Below, piece after piece: positions 36,335 to 45,071 of a stretch of DNA of 64,000 nt. Numbering within the stretch: position 1 is the first letter of the stretch; every line of letters begins with the position of its first letter. Source of the stretch: Paracoccus indicus (lineage in GTDB: Bacteria > Pseudomonadota > Alphaproteobacteria > Rhodobacterales > Rhodobacteraceae); assembly GCF_003056335.1 (NCBI RefSeq), contig NZ_PYWA01000002.1:186001-250000 (forward strand), read 5' to 3'. Under the pieces are notes generated by a model. It searched no databases. It saw only the letters and a list, made by a program, of their open reading frames with translations, and was not told where the DNA came from. The translations under genes and the position numbers were made by a program.

Positions 36335-37123
36335 TTACAGATTCTCGGATTGCGGCATGCCGAGGACGTGATAGCCGCCGTCGACCGTGACGATTTCACC
36401 GGTGGTGCAGGCGCCCCAATCCGACAGCATCCAGACGGCGGTGCCGCCGATCGCCTCCAGCGTGGCATTGGCGCGCATGGGGGCGTTGGCCTCGGTGTGG
36501 CGGAAGGTCTTGCGTGCGCCGCCGATGGCGGCACCGGCCAGCGTCTTCATCGGGCCGGGGCTGATGGCGTTCACGCGGATGTTGTCAGGCCCCAGATCGT
36601 TGGCCAGATAGCGCACGCTGCTTTCCAGCGCGGCCTTGGCGACGCCCATGACGTTGTAGAAGGGCGTCACGCGGTTCGACCCGCCATAGGTCAGCGTGAT
36701 GATCGACCCGCCATCCGCCATCATCGGATGGGCGCGGCGTGCGACCTCGATCAGCGAATAGCAGCTGATCTCAAGGCTGTGCTTGAAGTTGCTGCGGCTG
36801 GTGTTTATGAACCGGCCGGTCAATTCGTTCTTGTTGGAAAAGGCGATGGCATGGACCAGGAAATCCAGCTTGCCCCAACGTTCGCCGATGCTGGCGAAGG
36901 CCGCATCCAGCGATGCGTCGTCGGTGACATCGACATCCACCAGGAAATCCGACCCGACCGAGGCGGCAAGCGGTTCGACCCGCTTGCCGAAGGCCTCACC
37001 CTGATAGGAAAAGGCCAGCTCGGCCCCTTCCGCTGCGGCGGCTTTCGCAATGCCCCACGCGATGGAGCGGTCGTTGGCGACCCCCATCACAAGCCCGCGC
37101 TTGCCTTTTAGAAGATCGCCCAT
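36335..37123 (-). CDS. fabI: Enoyl-[acyl-carrier-protein] reductase (NADH)
   Basis: FabI makes the last reduction in each fatty acid elongation cycle. The 262-residue short-chain dehydrogenase has GVANDRSIAWGIA (nucleotide binding, typical of FabI rather than other SDRs), a Tyr-x6-Lys active site in YNVMGVAK, and AISPGPMKTLAGAAI. The ATG at 37123 follows GGAG and is the family start. It is third in fabA-fabB-fabI, 26 bases after fabB. Confidence 0.95.
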   Translation of the reverse strand: MGDLLKGKRGLVMGVANDRSIAWGIAKAAAAEGAELAFSYQGEAFGKRVEPLAASVGSDFLVDVDVTDDASLDAAFASIGERWGKLDFLVHAIAFSNKNELTGRFINTSRSNFKHSLEISCYSLIEVARRAHPMMADGGSIITLTYGGSNRVTPFYNVMGVAKAALESSVRYLANDLGPDNIRVNAISPGPMKTLAGAAIGGARKTFRHTEANAPMRANATLEAIGGTAVWMLSDWGACTTGEIVTVDGGYHVLGMPQSENL

Positions 37124-37149
37124 GACCGGCTCCAATGTTCTTTTTGTTG

Positions 37150-38379
37150 TTAGTCCTGATAGCGGGACATCAGCAGGGAGGCGTTCGTCCCTCCGAAGCC
37201 GAAGCTGTTCGACAGGATCGAATCCAACCCTGCGTTGTCCACACGGCTGGTGGCAATCTCGCCCGATTGAATTTCGGGGTCCAGAGTGGTCACGTTTGCC
37301 GAGGCTGCGATGAAGTCATTTTGCAACATCAGCAGGCTGTAGATCGCCTCGTGGACGCCGGTTGCGCCCAGGCTGTGACCGGTCAGGGACTTGGTCGAGC
37401 TGACGGGCGGGGTCGAACCCTCGCCGAAGATGCGGCGGATGGCCTGAATCTCGCCCAGGTCGCCGACCGGGGTCGAGGTGCCATGCGCGTTCACATAGCT
37501 GACCTTGCGGCCTTCGGGCAGGCTGTCCATGGCGACGCGCATCGCCCGTTCGCCACCCTCGCCCGAGGGGGCGACCATGTCATAGCCGTCGCTGGTCGCA
37601 CCATAGCCCGTGACCTCGGCATAGATCTTGGCACCGCGCGCCAGCGCGTGGGACAGTTCCTCCAGCACGACGACGCCGCCGCCGCCTGCGATGACGAAGC
37701 CGTCGCGGGTCGCGTCATAGGGGCGCGAGGCGGTTTCGGGCGTGTCGTTGTATTTCGACGACATCGCGCCCATCGCGTCGAACAGGCACGACAGGGTCCA
37801 GTCCAGCTCCTCGCCACCGCCGGCGAAGACGATGTCCTGCTTGCCCATCTGGATCTGCTCGACCCCGTTGCCGATGCAATGCGCAGACGTCGCGCAGGCC
37901 GAGGTGATCGAATAGTTCACGCCCTTGATCTTGAAGGGCGTCGCAAGGCAGGCCGAGTTCGTGGACGACATGCAGCGCGTCACCATGAAGGGACCCATGC
38001 GCTTGGGCGCGCCCTTCTCGATGACGATGCGATGCGCCTCGAAGAAATTGCTGGTCGAAGGACCGCCCGAGCCCATGATCAGGCCGGTGCGGGGGTTCGA
38101 CACGTCGCCTTCCTCAAGCCCGCTGTCCTTGATCGCCTGTTCCATGGCGATGAAGTTATAGGCCGCGCCCGGACCCATGAAGCGCAGGTTGCGCTTGTCG
38201 ATGTGATCTTCCAGCGCGATCTGCGGCATGCCGTGAACCTGACTGCGGAAGCCGTGTTCGGCATATTCGGGCGCGAAGACGATGCCCGACTTGCTGTTCT
38301 TCAAGCTTTCGGTCACCTCGTCGGCGTTGTTGCCGATGGGTGAAACGATCCCTAGCCCGGTGATGACGACGCGTCGCAT
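37150..38379 (-). CDS. fabB: 3-oxoacyl-[acyl-carrier-protein] synthase I
   Basis: FabB elongates acyl-ACP and is needed for unsaturated fatty acids. The 409-residue protein has the Cys-His-His triad: Cys163 region SACATSAHC, His near 298 in [11 protein letters not shown] and His near 333 in [11 protein letters not shown]. It starts [16 protein letters not shown], with GGAGG upstream. It lies 26 bases after fabA. The pair forms the anaerobic-type unsaturated fatty acid pathway. Confidence 0.95.
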   Translation of the reverse strand: MRRVVITGLGIVSPIGNNADEVTESLKNSKSGIVFAPEYAEHGFRSQVHGMPQIALEDHIDKRNLRFMGPGAAYNFIAMEQAIKDSGLEEGDVSNPRTGLIMGSGGPSTSNFFEAHRIVIEKGAPKRMGPFMVTRCMSSTNSACLATPFKIKGVNYSITSACATSAHCIGNGVEQIQMGKQDIVFAGGGEELDWTLSCLFDAMGAMSSKYNDTPETASRPYDATRDGFVIAGGGGVVVLEELSHALARGAKIYAEVTGYGATSDGYDMVAPSGEGGERAMRVAMDSLPEGRKVSYVNAHGTSTPVGDLGEIQAIRRIFGEGSTPPVSSTKSLTGHSLGATGVHEAIYSLLMLQNDFIAASANVTTLDPEIQSGEIATSRVDNAGLDSILSNSFGFGGTNASLLMSRYQD

Positions 38380-38405
38380 GGGGGCCTCCTTCGATGTGAA
38401 TGGTG

Positions 38406-38915
38406 TCAGCTGGCCGACAGGGCCACCTTCATGTCCTTGACCAGATAGATGACCTCGCCATCGGCCTCGACCCGGCCATCGGCCACGCCCATGGTCAGGC
38501 GGCGGGTCTGCACAGCCTTGGTGAAATCGACGTGATAGGTCAGCAGCTTGCGGTCGGGGCGGACCATGCCGGTCAGCTTGACCTCGCCCACGCCCAAGGC
38601 ATAGCCGCGGCCTTCCCAGCCACGCCAGCCAAGGTTGAAGCCGGTCAGCTGCCACAGACCGTCAAGGCCCAGACAGCCGGGCATGATCGGGTTGCCGGGG
38701 AAATGGCAGCCGAAGAACCATAGGTCCGGGTCGATGTCGAATTCGGCGGTGATATGGCCCTTGCCATGTTCGCCGCGATCCTCGGACACGTCGGTGATGC
38801 GATCCATCATCAGCATCGGCGGTTCGGGCAGCTGCGCATTGCCGGGGCCGAACAGCTCTCCGCGGGCGCAGGCGAGCAGGTCGTCGCGGTCGAAGCTGGT
38901 CTTGGTCATCGCCAT
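38406..38915 (-). CDS. fabA: 3-hydroxydecanoyl-[acyl-carrier-protein] dehydratase/isomerase
   Basis: FabA dehydrates 3-hydroxydecanoyl-ACP and isomerises trans-2 to cis-3-decenoyl-ACP, the branch point to unsaturated lipids. The 169-residue hot-dog-fold protein contains [21 protein letters not shown], the active-site His in [12 protein letters not shown] and the Asp of [10 protein letters not shown]. Several in-frame ATGs exist; I prefer [14 protein letters not shown] at 38915 because GGAAGG lies 9 bases upstream and the length equals the family norm. It is the first gene of the fab operon. Confidence 0.94.
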   Translation of the reverse strand: MAMTKTSFDRDDLLACARGELFGPGNAQLPEPPMLMMDRITDVSEDRGEHGKGHITAEFDIDPDLWFFGCHFPGNPIMPGCLGLDGLWQLTGFNLGWRGWEGRGYALGVGEVKLTGMVRPDRKLLTYHVDFTKAVQTRRLTMGVADGRVEADGEVIYLVKDMKVALSAS

Positions 38916-39021
38916 GCGTATCATGCCTTCCATGTTCGGCCCTTGGGGCCGGTCGTGTTTTCTGGTTGCCGAAGCGTCTATCATCTGGGGTCAAGATGGC
39001 GCAAGGGCAAGCAAATTGCCA

Positions 39022-39897
39022 TCAGAACCATTGCCCCGGTTCCATCAGGCCCAGATCCATCAGCTGCTGCCCCCGCCAGTCGAAGCGGTGAGAGTTGCGC
39101 CAGGTCATGTTGCGGATGACATCCCGCGACCCCGGATTGGTCGCCAGCGCCTTGGCCACGCGGAAGGATGCGATGGCCGCCGTCAGGTTGTGATGCCATG
39201 GACAAGCGTAGGTGTTGTATTCCTCGACCGAGAAGCGGTGATCGTCGGTGATCTTCAGATCGGGGGCCGCGCGGAACAGCGCGATGCGGTCGATGCGGCG
39301 GCGGTCGGCGGGCAGGAATTCCTCGTATCGCCAGCGAAGGCCGCCGTGGAAGTCCAGCTGGCGGTCCTTGTCGTGGCCGTCGGACCCCTTGCGGCCAAGG
39401 GCGTAATATCCGGTCCGGTCGAACATCGCGTTCTCGGGGTCGACCGCATTGGGCGTGCGCGTCAGGTCCGGCGCATAGAGGTCGATCACATAGGTCAGCA
39501 TCGCGCTGCGGCGTTCCTCGGTGTGGAAGGCCAGCAGTTCCCCGACGGTGCGGCTTTCGCTGAAGGGATAGAACAGGAACTCGGCGTTGAACCCGTAATA
39601 AAGCCATGTCCCCGGCGGCACCGCCTTGATGATCGCGTTCACCCCCGCGACATGGGCATTCGGGCGCAGGGTATCGTAGGACAGCTGCGTGACCTTGGGC
39701 AGCTGTTCCTCGGGCAGGTCGATAGCAAGGCGCGACAGCAGCAGGATGTGCCGGAAGCCGGCCTTCAGGTGATGGGTGACGGTGCGCGCGACCTCGACAT
39801 CGTCTTCGACCAGGATGATGGCGATCGGCCCCTTGGACAGCACGGCAGGCTTGCGGGACAGGAAGGCATCGAAATCCTGGACGGGCAGTACTGTCAT
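39022..39897 (-). CDS. Putative glycosyltransferase family 2-like protein
   Basis: A 291-residue soluble protein resembling the short GT2-like (Glyco_tranf_2_4) proteins common in Rhodobacterales. Features include IAIILVEDDVEVARTV near residue 25, WLYYGFNAEFLFYPFSESRTVGE in the middle, HTEERR, and the conserved end HNLTAAIASFRVAKALATNPGSR and MEPGQWF. I cannot identify a firm DxD catalytic motif, so glycosyltransferase activity is tentative. The ATG overlaps the preceding alanine-rich gene's stop by one base (TGATG). Confidence 0.55.
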   Translation of the reverse strand: MTVLPVQDFDAFLSRKPAVLSKGPIAIILVEDDVEVARTVTHHLKAGFRHILLLSRLAIDLPEEQLPKVTQLSYDTLRPNAHVAGVNAIIKAVPPGTWLYYGFNAEFLFYPFSESRTVGELLAFHTEERRSAMLTYVIDLYAPDLTRTPNAVDPENAMFDRTGYYALGRKGSDGHDKDRQLDFHGGLRWRYEEFLPADRRRIDRIALFRAAPDLKITDDHRFSVEEYNTYACPWHHNLTAAIASFRVAKALATNPGSRDVIRNMTWRNSHRFDWRGQQLMDLGLMEPGQWF

Positions 39898-40580
39898 CAG
39901 CGCATCACCTGCTTGACCTGCTTCAATGCGGCGCGCAGCAGTTGCGGATTGTCGCCGGCGGTCTCGATCAACCGGCGCAGGGTGGCCTTCTGCGTGTCCG
40001 GGATTTGGGCCTGATCGATCATCTGCTGAACGCGGGCGGCATCGAAGCCCTGGGGTGTCAGCAGGGATTCGATCTGTGCGGCGACGGCTGCCGCATTCGC
40101 GGTTTCGGCGGTCGCCTCGGCCGCATCCTGAGCCGCATCGGCGGCGGTGCTGGCAGCGGCTTGCGGGTCGGTGCTTTCGACAGCGGCGCGTGCGGCGGTA
40201 TCGGCGGCATCGATGGCGGCCTCTGCCGCATCCTCGGCGGCCTGGGCCGCGTCGCTTGCGGGATCGATGTTGGTCTCCTCCGAGGCGCGGGCGGCTTCGG
40301 CCGCGGCATCGGCGGCGATGGCCGCGGCATCGGCTGCGGCGTCGGCGGCCGCCTCGGCTGCGGCACGGCTTTCGTCGGCTGCGGCTTCCTGCGCGGCGGC
40401 ATCGGCAGCGTCGGCGGCTTGGTCAGCGACCTCTGCTGCCTCGCCCGCAGGGGTTGCAGGGGTTTCGGGCAGGTCGGTCATGGCGGTCCGGTCGGGCACG
40501 GGTGTCTGCCCCTGCATCCAGTACCACCCGCCCGCGACGGCCAGCAGAAGAATCACGATGATCGGCAAAAGTTTTCGCAT
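39897..40580 (-). CDS. Alanine-rich membrane-anchored protein of unknown function
   Basis: A 227-residue protein with one N-terminal membrane anchor (RKLLPIIVILLLAVAGGWYWM), then a Thr/Pro-rich spacer and about 120 residues of degenerate A-A-D-A-A repeats (~45-165) predicted as a long helix or coiled coil. A compact C-terminal domain follows (SLLTPQGFDAARVQQMIDQAQIPDTQKATLRRLIETAGDNPQLLRAALKQV). The topology is that of a periplasmic stalk. It is coupled to the putative glycosyltransferase gene and divergent from infC. I do not recognise a family. Confidence 0.75.
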   Translation of the reverse strand: MRKLLPIIVILLLAVAGGWYWMQGQTPVPDRTAMTDLPETPATPAGEAAEVADQAADAADAAAQEAAADESRAAAEAAADAAADAAAIAADAAAEAARASEETNIDPASDAAQAAEDAAEAAIDAADTAARAAVESTDPQAAASTAADAAQDAAEATAETANAAAVAAQIESLLTPQGFDAARVQQMIDQAQIPDTQKATLRRLIETAGDNPQLLRAALKQVKQVMR

Positions 40581-40628
40581 TCCGCACCCTTGAACCGGGA
40601 AAGCCGGTCTTTGCCCCTCTATGACACA

Positions 40629-40658
40629 GGCCCCACGGCCAGAAAAGCCGCAGGGGCC
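40629..40658. other. Hairpin in the infC leader region
   Basis: GGCCCC pairs with GGGGCC outside an inner CGGC/GCCG stem with a CAGAAAA loop. It lies between the alanine-rich gene and infC, in the likely infC leader. It could be structural noise of GC-rich DNA or a control element. Confidence 0.35.
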
Positions 40659-40773
40659 CGCAGGAAGGGGCGTCGGGGCACAAAACATGCCCGATTGCGC
40701 GCTTATGGCGTCAATTCCGGTTGTATCGGCGGGGTTGCGCCCTTATTTTCCTGTCACCCTTCGTATTGGCTAT

Positions 40774-40791
40774 AAAAGGAGCACCGCCATA
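40774..40791 (+). promoter_or_regulatory. Ribosome binding site and ATA start codon of infC
   Basis: AAAAGGAG ends 7 bases before ATA, which is where the conserved IF3 N-terminus (ARRPHNAPP) begins. No ATG, GTG or TTG lies at this position. Rare start codons on infC are a known means of autocontrol by IF3. Confidence 0.7.
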
Positions 40792-41328
40792 GCCCGTCGA
40801 CCGCATAATGCACCGCCCACCCGTGACACCGGCCCCCGCGTCAACGATCGCATCCGCGTGGCCGAAATCCGCCTGATTGGCGCTGAGGGAGAGAACGTCG
40901 GCGTCGTCACGCCTGCCGTCGGCCTTCAGATGGCCCAGGACGCCGGGCTGGATCTGGTCGAGATTTCGCCGAACGCATCGCCTCCGGTCTGCAAGATCAT
41001 GGATGTCGGCAAATTCAAATACGAACAGCAAAAGCGTGAAGCCGAAGCGCGCAAGAAGCAGAAGATCATCGAAGTGAAGGAAATCAAGTTCCGTCCCGGA
41101 ACCGATACCCACGACTATGATGTCAAGATGCGCAGCGTGCTGAAGTTCCTAGAAGGCGGCGACAAGGTCAAGGTGACCCTGCGCTTCCGCGGCCGCGAGA
41201 TGGCCCACCAGGACTTGGGCCTGGAACTGCTGCACCGTGTGCGTGCCGACGTCGAGGAACTGGGCAAGGTCGAATCCATGCCCAAGCTTGAAGGTCGCCA
41301 GATGGTGATGATGATCTTTCCGCGCTGA
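40789..41328 (+). CDS. infC: Translation initiation factor IF-3
   Basis: IF3 binds the 30S subunit, checks the initiator tRNA-start codon pairing and prevents early 50S joining. The 179-residue protein has the N-domain ([24 protein letters not shown]), the linker rich in Lys and Arg ([25 protein letters not shown]) and the C-domain ([18 protein letters not shown]). The reading frame extends upstream to several ATGs, but family similarity and a strong Shine-Dalgarno place the start at ATA 40789. Such an unusual codon, which IF3 discriminates against, would let IF3 limit its own synthesis, as the AUU start does in E. coli. Confidence 0.93.
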   Translation: MARRPHNAPPTRDTGPRVNDRIRVAEIRLIGAEGENVGVVTPAVGLQMAQDAGLDLVEISPNASPPVCKIMDVGKFKYEQQKREAEARKKQKIIEVKEIKFRPGTDTHDYDVKMRSVLKFLEGGDKVKVTLRFRGREMAHQDLGLELLHRVRADVEELGKVESMPKLEGRQMVMMIFPR

Positions 41329-41355
41329 TATTTCGCAGCGACGTGACATGACTGG

Positions 41356-41381
41356 GGCCGCGTGGGGATTGCCGCGCGGCC
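41356..41381 (+). terminator. Terminator after infC
   Basis: GGCCGCG pairs with CGCGGCC around a 12-base loop and is followed by TTTGCTTTT, 27 bases after the infC stop. Confidence 0.65.
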
Positions 41382-41406
41382 TTTGCTTTTGCAAGGTGGC
41401 CTCAAG

Positions 41407-41883
41407 ATGACCCAGATACCCCAGATCCAGCTGATGCGGCTGCCCGATGCCGACCCCGCGCTGCCCTTGCCCGCCTATCAAAGCGCGGGTGCTGCGGGGG
41501 CCGATCTTTGCGCGAATTTCCCCGAGGCTCTGCGTGATGCGGGGATCACCTTGCCGCCGCTTGGCCGTGCACTGATCCCCACGGGCCTTGCCATGGCCAT
41601 CCCCCAGGGGTGGGAGGTTCAGCTGCGCCCCCGCTCGGGTCTGGCGCTGAAGCATGGGGTCAGTCTGCTGAACACCCCCGGCACCATCGACAGCGATTAT
41701 CGCGGCCCCTTGGGCGTCATCCTGATCAACCTCGGCGATCAGCCTTTCACCGTAGCGCATGGCGACCGCATCGCGCAGATGGTCGTGGCACCCGCGCCTC
41801 AGGCCCGCTTTGCGCTGGTCGACAGCCTTGACCAGACATCGCGCGGGGCGGGCGGTTTCGGATCGACCGGGGGGCATGGCTGA
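41407..41883 (+). CDS. dut: dUTP diphosphatase
   Basis: Hydrolyses dUTP to dUMP, keeping uracil out of DNA and supplying thymidylate synthesis. The 158-residue trimeric-type dUTPase has the five motifs: [40 protein letters not shown] and the C-terminal GGFGSTG. The ATG at 41407 starts [12 protein letters not shown]. Its stop shares a base with the next gene's start (TGATG). Confidence 0.95.
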   Translation: MTQIPQIQLMRLPDADPALPLPAYQSAGAAGADLCANFPEALRDAGITLPPLGRALIPTGLAMAIPQGWEVQLRPRSGLALKHGVSLLNTPGTIDSDYRGPLGVILINLGDQPFTVAHGDRIAQMVVAPAPQARFALVDSLDQTSRGAGGFGSTGGHG

Positions 41884-42905
41884 TGCTGGGCCTGTGGATC
41901 ATCGCGCTGCTGCTGGTCTTCGCACGGATCACGCGTCTGCCCGCACGGGTGGTCTGGGCGATGGTCGGCGGCGTCTGGCTGCTGATGCTGGCGTTGCAAC
42001 TGGCTGTGCCGGACAGCGGTGCCGCGCGGGTCATGGGCGGCAATGCCGCCGGTTGGCTGGTGCTGGGCGGTCTGGTCGCGCTGGTCTTCGCCTATCGCGC
42101 CGGTCTGCGGCGCTTGCGCCAGCGGGCGACGCCCGAGGATACGCCCGCCCCGCAATCCGAGACGATGTCCGAGGCCGAGCTGGACCGCTATGCCCGCCAC
42201 CTGGTCCTGCATGAAATTGGCGGCGCGGGGCAGATGCGGCTGCGTCAGGCGCGAGTGCTGGTCGTGGGGGCAGGGGGGCTGGGATCGCCCATCTGCCTCT
42301 ACCTGGCGGCGGCGGGCGTCGGGCATGTCACGCTGGCCGATGACGACACGGTCAGCCTGTCGAACCTGCAACGGCAGGTGATCTTCCGAGACGACCTACG
42401 GGGCGAGCCCAAGGCCTATGCCGCCGCCGAGGCGATGCTGCGCCTGAACCCGCATCTGGACGTTACTCCCCTGATCCGCCGCATCACCGAAGCAGATCGC
42501 GACCTGATCGCCGAACATGATCTGGTCATCGACGGCACAGACAGCTTCGCGGGCCGCGCGGCTATCAACGCCGCCTGCGTGGCAGCGGGCGTGCCGCTGC
42601 TGTCGGGCGCCATCGGCCAGTGGGAGGGGCAGGTGACCCTCTTCGACCCCGCCCGTGGCGGTCCCTGCATGGCCTGCCTGTTCCCGACTGCACCCCAACG
42701 CGACGCGCCCTGCGCCGAGGCGGGCGTCGTCGGCGCCCTTCCCGGCGTCATCGGCAGCATGATGGCGCTGGAGGCGATCAAGCATCTGACCGGTGCGGGG
42801 CAGGGATTGCGCGGACGCATGATGATCTGGGACGGGCTTTACGGTGAAAGCCGGATGATCGGAACGGTGCGCAATCCCGACTGTCCGGTCTGCGGACAAG
42901 GATAG
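41883..42905 (+). CDS. moeB: Membrane-anchored ThiF/MoeB-type adenylyltransferase
   Basis: An E1-like enzyme that adenylates the C-terminal Gly of a small sulfur-carrier protein such as MoaD or ThiS. The first ~85 residues hold two or three membrane segments (GLWIIALLLVFARI, WAMVGGVWLLMLAL, GWLVLGGLVALVFAY), which are absent from E. coli MoeB. The catalytic domain has LVVGAGGLGSPICLYLAAAG, DDDTVSLSNLQRQVIF, DGTDSF, and two Zn-type CxxC motifs (CMAC and CPVC). A Cys in DAPCAEAG could take part in sulfur transfer. There is no rhodanese domain. It is coupled to dut; pathway choice (molybdopterin or thiamine) is undecided. Confidence 0.85.
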   Translation: MLGLWIIALLLVFARITRLPARVVWAMVGGVWLLMLALQLAVPDSGAARVMGGNAAGWLVLGGLVALVFAYRAGLRRLRQRATPEDTPAPQSETMSEAELDRYARHLVLHEIGGAGQMRLRQARVLVVGAGGLGSPICLYLAAAGVGHVTLADDDTVSLSNLQRQVIFRDDLRGEPKAYAAAEAMLRLNPHLDVTPLIRRITEADRDLIAEHDLVIDGTDSFAGRAAINAACVAAGVPLLSGAIGQWEGQVTLFDPARGGPCMACLFPTAPQRDAPCAEAGVVGALPGVIGSMMALEAIKHLTGAGQGLRGRMMIWDGLYGESRMIGTVRNPDCPVCGQG

Positions 42906-42958
42906 GGCTGGCACGACGGCCAAGCCGCTTCTAGGGTATCGCCAACAAGGAGATCCCC

Positions 42959-44983
42959 ATGAACCCAGAGCTTCTGCAATGGTCCGGTCCCGAGGGCCTG
43001 CCGCGCTTCGATCTGATCCAGGACAGCGATTTTGCCCCCGCCTTCGACCAGCAACTTGCGGCGGCCGAAGCTGCCGCCGAAGCCATCGCCGCCAATCCCG
43101 AGCCGGCCACCTTCAAGAACACGGTCGCAGCGATGGAAACCGCGGACGAGGGGCTGAACCGCGTGCTGTCCATCTTCTACACGCTGGCCTCGGTTGATTC
43201 GAACCCGCTGCGTCAGGAATTGCAGCGCGATTTTGCGCCAAGGCTGGCGGAATACGGCAGCAGGATCAGCATGGACCCGCGGCTTTATGCGCGGGTCAAG
43301 GCGGTGGCCGAGAATGTCGCGGGCCTCTCGCCCGAGGATGCTCGCATCACGGAACTGGCGCTGCGCGACCTGACACGCGCGGGGGCCGGGCTGGATGCCG
43401 ATGCCCGCGCCCGCATGGCGCAGATTCGCAGCCGCATGGCGGTGCTGACCACGCAGTTCACCCAGAACGTGCTGACGGATGAACGCGATTTCGTCATGGC
43501 GATCCCCGATGATCGCCTGCAGGGGCTGCCGGACTGGCTGCTGCGCTCGATGCGGGCGGCGGCGAAGGAGCGTGGCATGACAGGGCAGGTGCTGACGCTG
43601 AACCGGTCGCTGATCGTGCCATTCCTTGAAAATGCCAGCGACCGCGCCCTGCGGGAAACGGCGTTCCGGGCGTGGACGGCGCGCGGTTCCGGGTCCGGCG
43701 CGGGGGGCGAGGCGACCGACAACCTGCCCCTGGTGGCCGAGGTTCTGGCCCTGCGCCACGAACGCGCGCAGCTGCTGGGCCACGCCGATTTCGCCTCGTG
43801 GAAGCTGGAGACCCAGATGGCGGGCAATGCCGAGCGCGTCGAGGACCTGCTGTTGCAGGTCTGGACCGCCGCCCGGTCGCGTGCCGATCAGGACGCCGAG
43901 AAGCTGACCGCGATGCTGCGCGAGGATGGCGTCAACGGGCCGCTGGCAGCATGGGACTGGCGTCTTTATGCCGAGCGTCTGCGCCGCCGCGACCATCAGA
44001 TCGATCCCGATCAGGTCGCCCCCTATCTGACGCTGGACGCGATGCTGGGGGCAATCTTCGACGTCGCCTACAAGCTGTTCGGGCTGGAATTCCAGCCGGT
44101 GCAGGCACCGCTGTGGGATCCGATGGCACGCGCTTGGCGTGTCACCCGCGACGGCAAGCTGATGGCGATCTTCGTGGGCGATTTCTTCGCGCGTCCGGCC
44201 AAGCGGTCGGGGGCCTGGTGTTCGTCGCTTCAGGCCCAGCACAAGCTGGGCGAGGGGCAACGTGCCATCGTGGTGAACGTCTGCAACTTCACCCCGCCCG
44301 AGGCGGAAGGGGCGCCCGCCTTCCTGTCGTGGGACGATGCCCATACGCTGTTCCACGAATTCGGGCATGCGACGCATCACATCCTGTCGAATGTGACATG
44401 GCCCTCGATCTCGGGGACATCAGTCGCGCAGGATTTCGTCGAACTGCCCAGTCAGCTTTACGAGCACTGGCTGGAGCAGCCCGCCGTGCTGGACGCCCAT
44501 GCCCGCCACCATGAAACGGGCGAGGCTCTGCCCGCCGATCTGCGCGACCGGATGCTGGCGGCTGGCAAGGCGGATGCGGGCTTTTCCACCGTGGAATATC
44601 TTGAAAGTGCGCTGGTCGATCTGGCGTTCCATCGTGGCGCGCCGCCTGCCGATGCGATGGCGAGGCAGGCGCAGGTGCTGGAGGATCTGGGTGGCCCCGA
44701 GGCCATCCCGATGCGCCATGCCACGCCGCATTTCGCCCATGTCTTCGCGGGCGACAGCTATGCCAGCGGGTACTACAGCTATATGTGGTCCGAGGTGATG
44801 GATGCCGACGCCTTCGCCGCCTTCGAGGAAACGGGCGACATCTTCGACCCCGCGACGGCCCGCAGGCTGGAGGAGACGATCCTGTCGCGTGGCGGGTCGG
44901 CCCCGGCGGATCAGCTGTGGATGGCGTTCCGGCAGCGGATGCCGGGGGTCGATGCCCTGCTGAAGGGTCGCGGGTTGGCGTGA
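42959..44983 (+). CDS. M3 family oligopeptidase (oligopeptidase A / dipeptidyl carboxypeptidase type)
   Basis: A 674-residue cytoplasmic zinc metallopeptidase that breaks down peptides. The zinc motif is HEFGHATHH near residue 466, with the third ligand Glu expected in the following EL/E segment (QDFVELPSQLYEHWL), and the substrate-binding Tyr/His-rich GDSYASGYYSYMWSEV near 600. The length is normal for the family and no signal peptide is present. AAGGAG precedes the ATG. It lies 53 bases after moeB on the same strand. Confidence 0.93.
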   Translation: MNPELLQWSGPEGLPRFDLIQDSDFAPAFDQQLAAAEAAAEAIAANPEPATFKNTVAAMETADEGLNRVLSIFYTLASVDSNPLRQELQRDFAPRLAEYGSRISMDPRLYARVKAVAENVAGLSPEDARITELALRDLTRAGAGLDADARARMAQIRSRMAVLTTQFTQNVLTDERDFVMAIPDDRLQGLPDWLLRSMRAAAKERGMTGQVLTLNRSLIVPFLENASDRALRETAFRAWTARGSGSGAGGEATDNLPLVAEVLALRHERAQLLGHADFASWKLETQMAGNAERVEDLLLQVWTAARSRADQDAEKLTAMLREDGVNGPLAAWDWRLYAERLRRRDHQIDPDQVAPYLTLDAMLGAIFDVAYKLFGLEFQPVQAPLWDPMARAWRVTRDGKLMAIFVGDFFARPAKRSGAWCSSLQAQHKLGEGQRAIVVNVCNFTPPEAEGAPAFLSWDDAHTLFHEFGHATHHILSNVTWPSISGTSVAQDFVELPSQLYEHWLEQPAVLDAHARHHETGEALPADLRDRMLAAGKADAGFSTVEYLESALVDLAFHRGAPPADAMARQAQVLEDLGGPEAIPMRHATPHFAHVFAGDSYASGYYSYMWSEVMDADAFAAFEETGDIFDPATARRLEETILSRGGSAPADQLWMAFRQRMPGVDALLKGRGLA

Positions 44984-45035
44984 TGGCAAGGGGGTGTGCC
45001 GACCGATGGTCGGCGCGCTGCCGCCCGGGCCGAGG

Positions 45036-45057
45036 GCGCGCCGCTAACGCGGCGCGC
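45036..45057. terminator. Hairpin between M3 peptidase and SH3 protein genes
   Basis: GCGCGCCGC pairs with GCGGCGCGC around a TAAC loop, extended by flanking CCGCCC/GGGCGG. It lies between two converging genes. It lacks a T-run. Confidence 0.6.
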
Positions 45058-45071
45058 GGGCGGTCCCTGTC

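Noticed and set aside
40058-40402. Possible repeat array or CRISPR-like repetition in the alanine-rich gene
   Set aside because: The repetition follows Ala/Asp/Glu codons with irregular period, has no spacers and is explained by the protein repeat.
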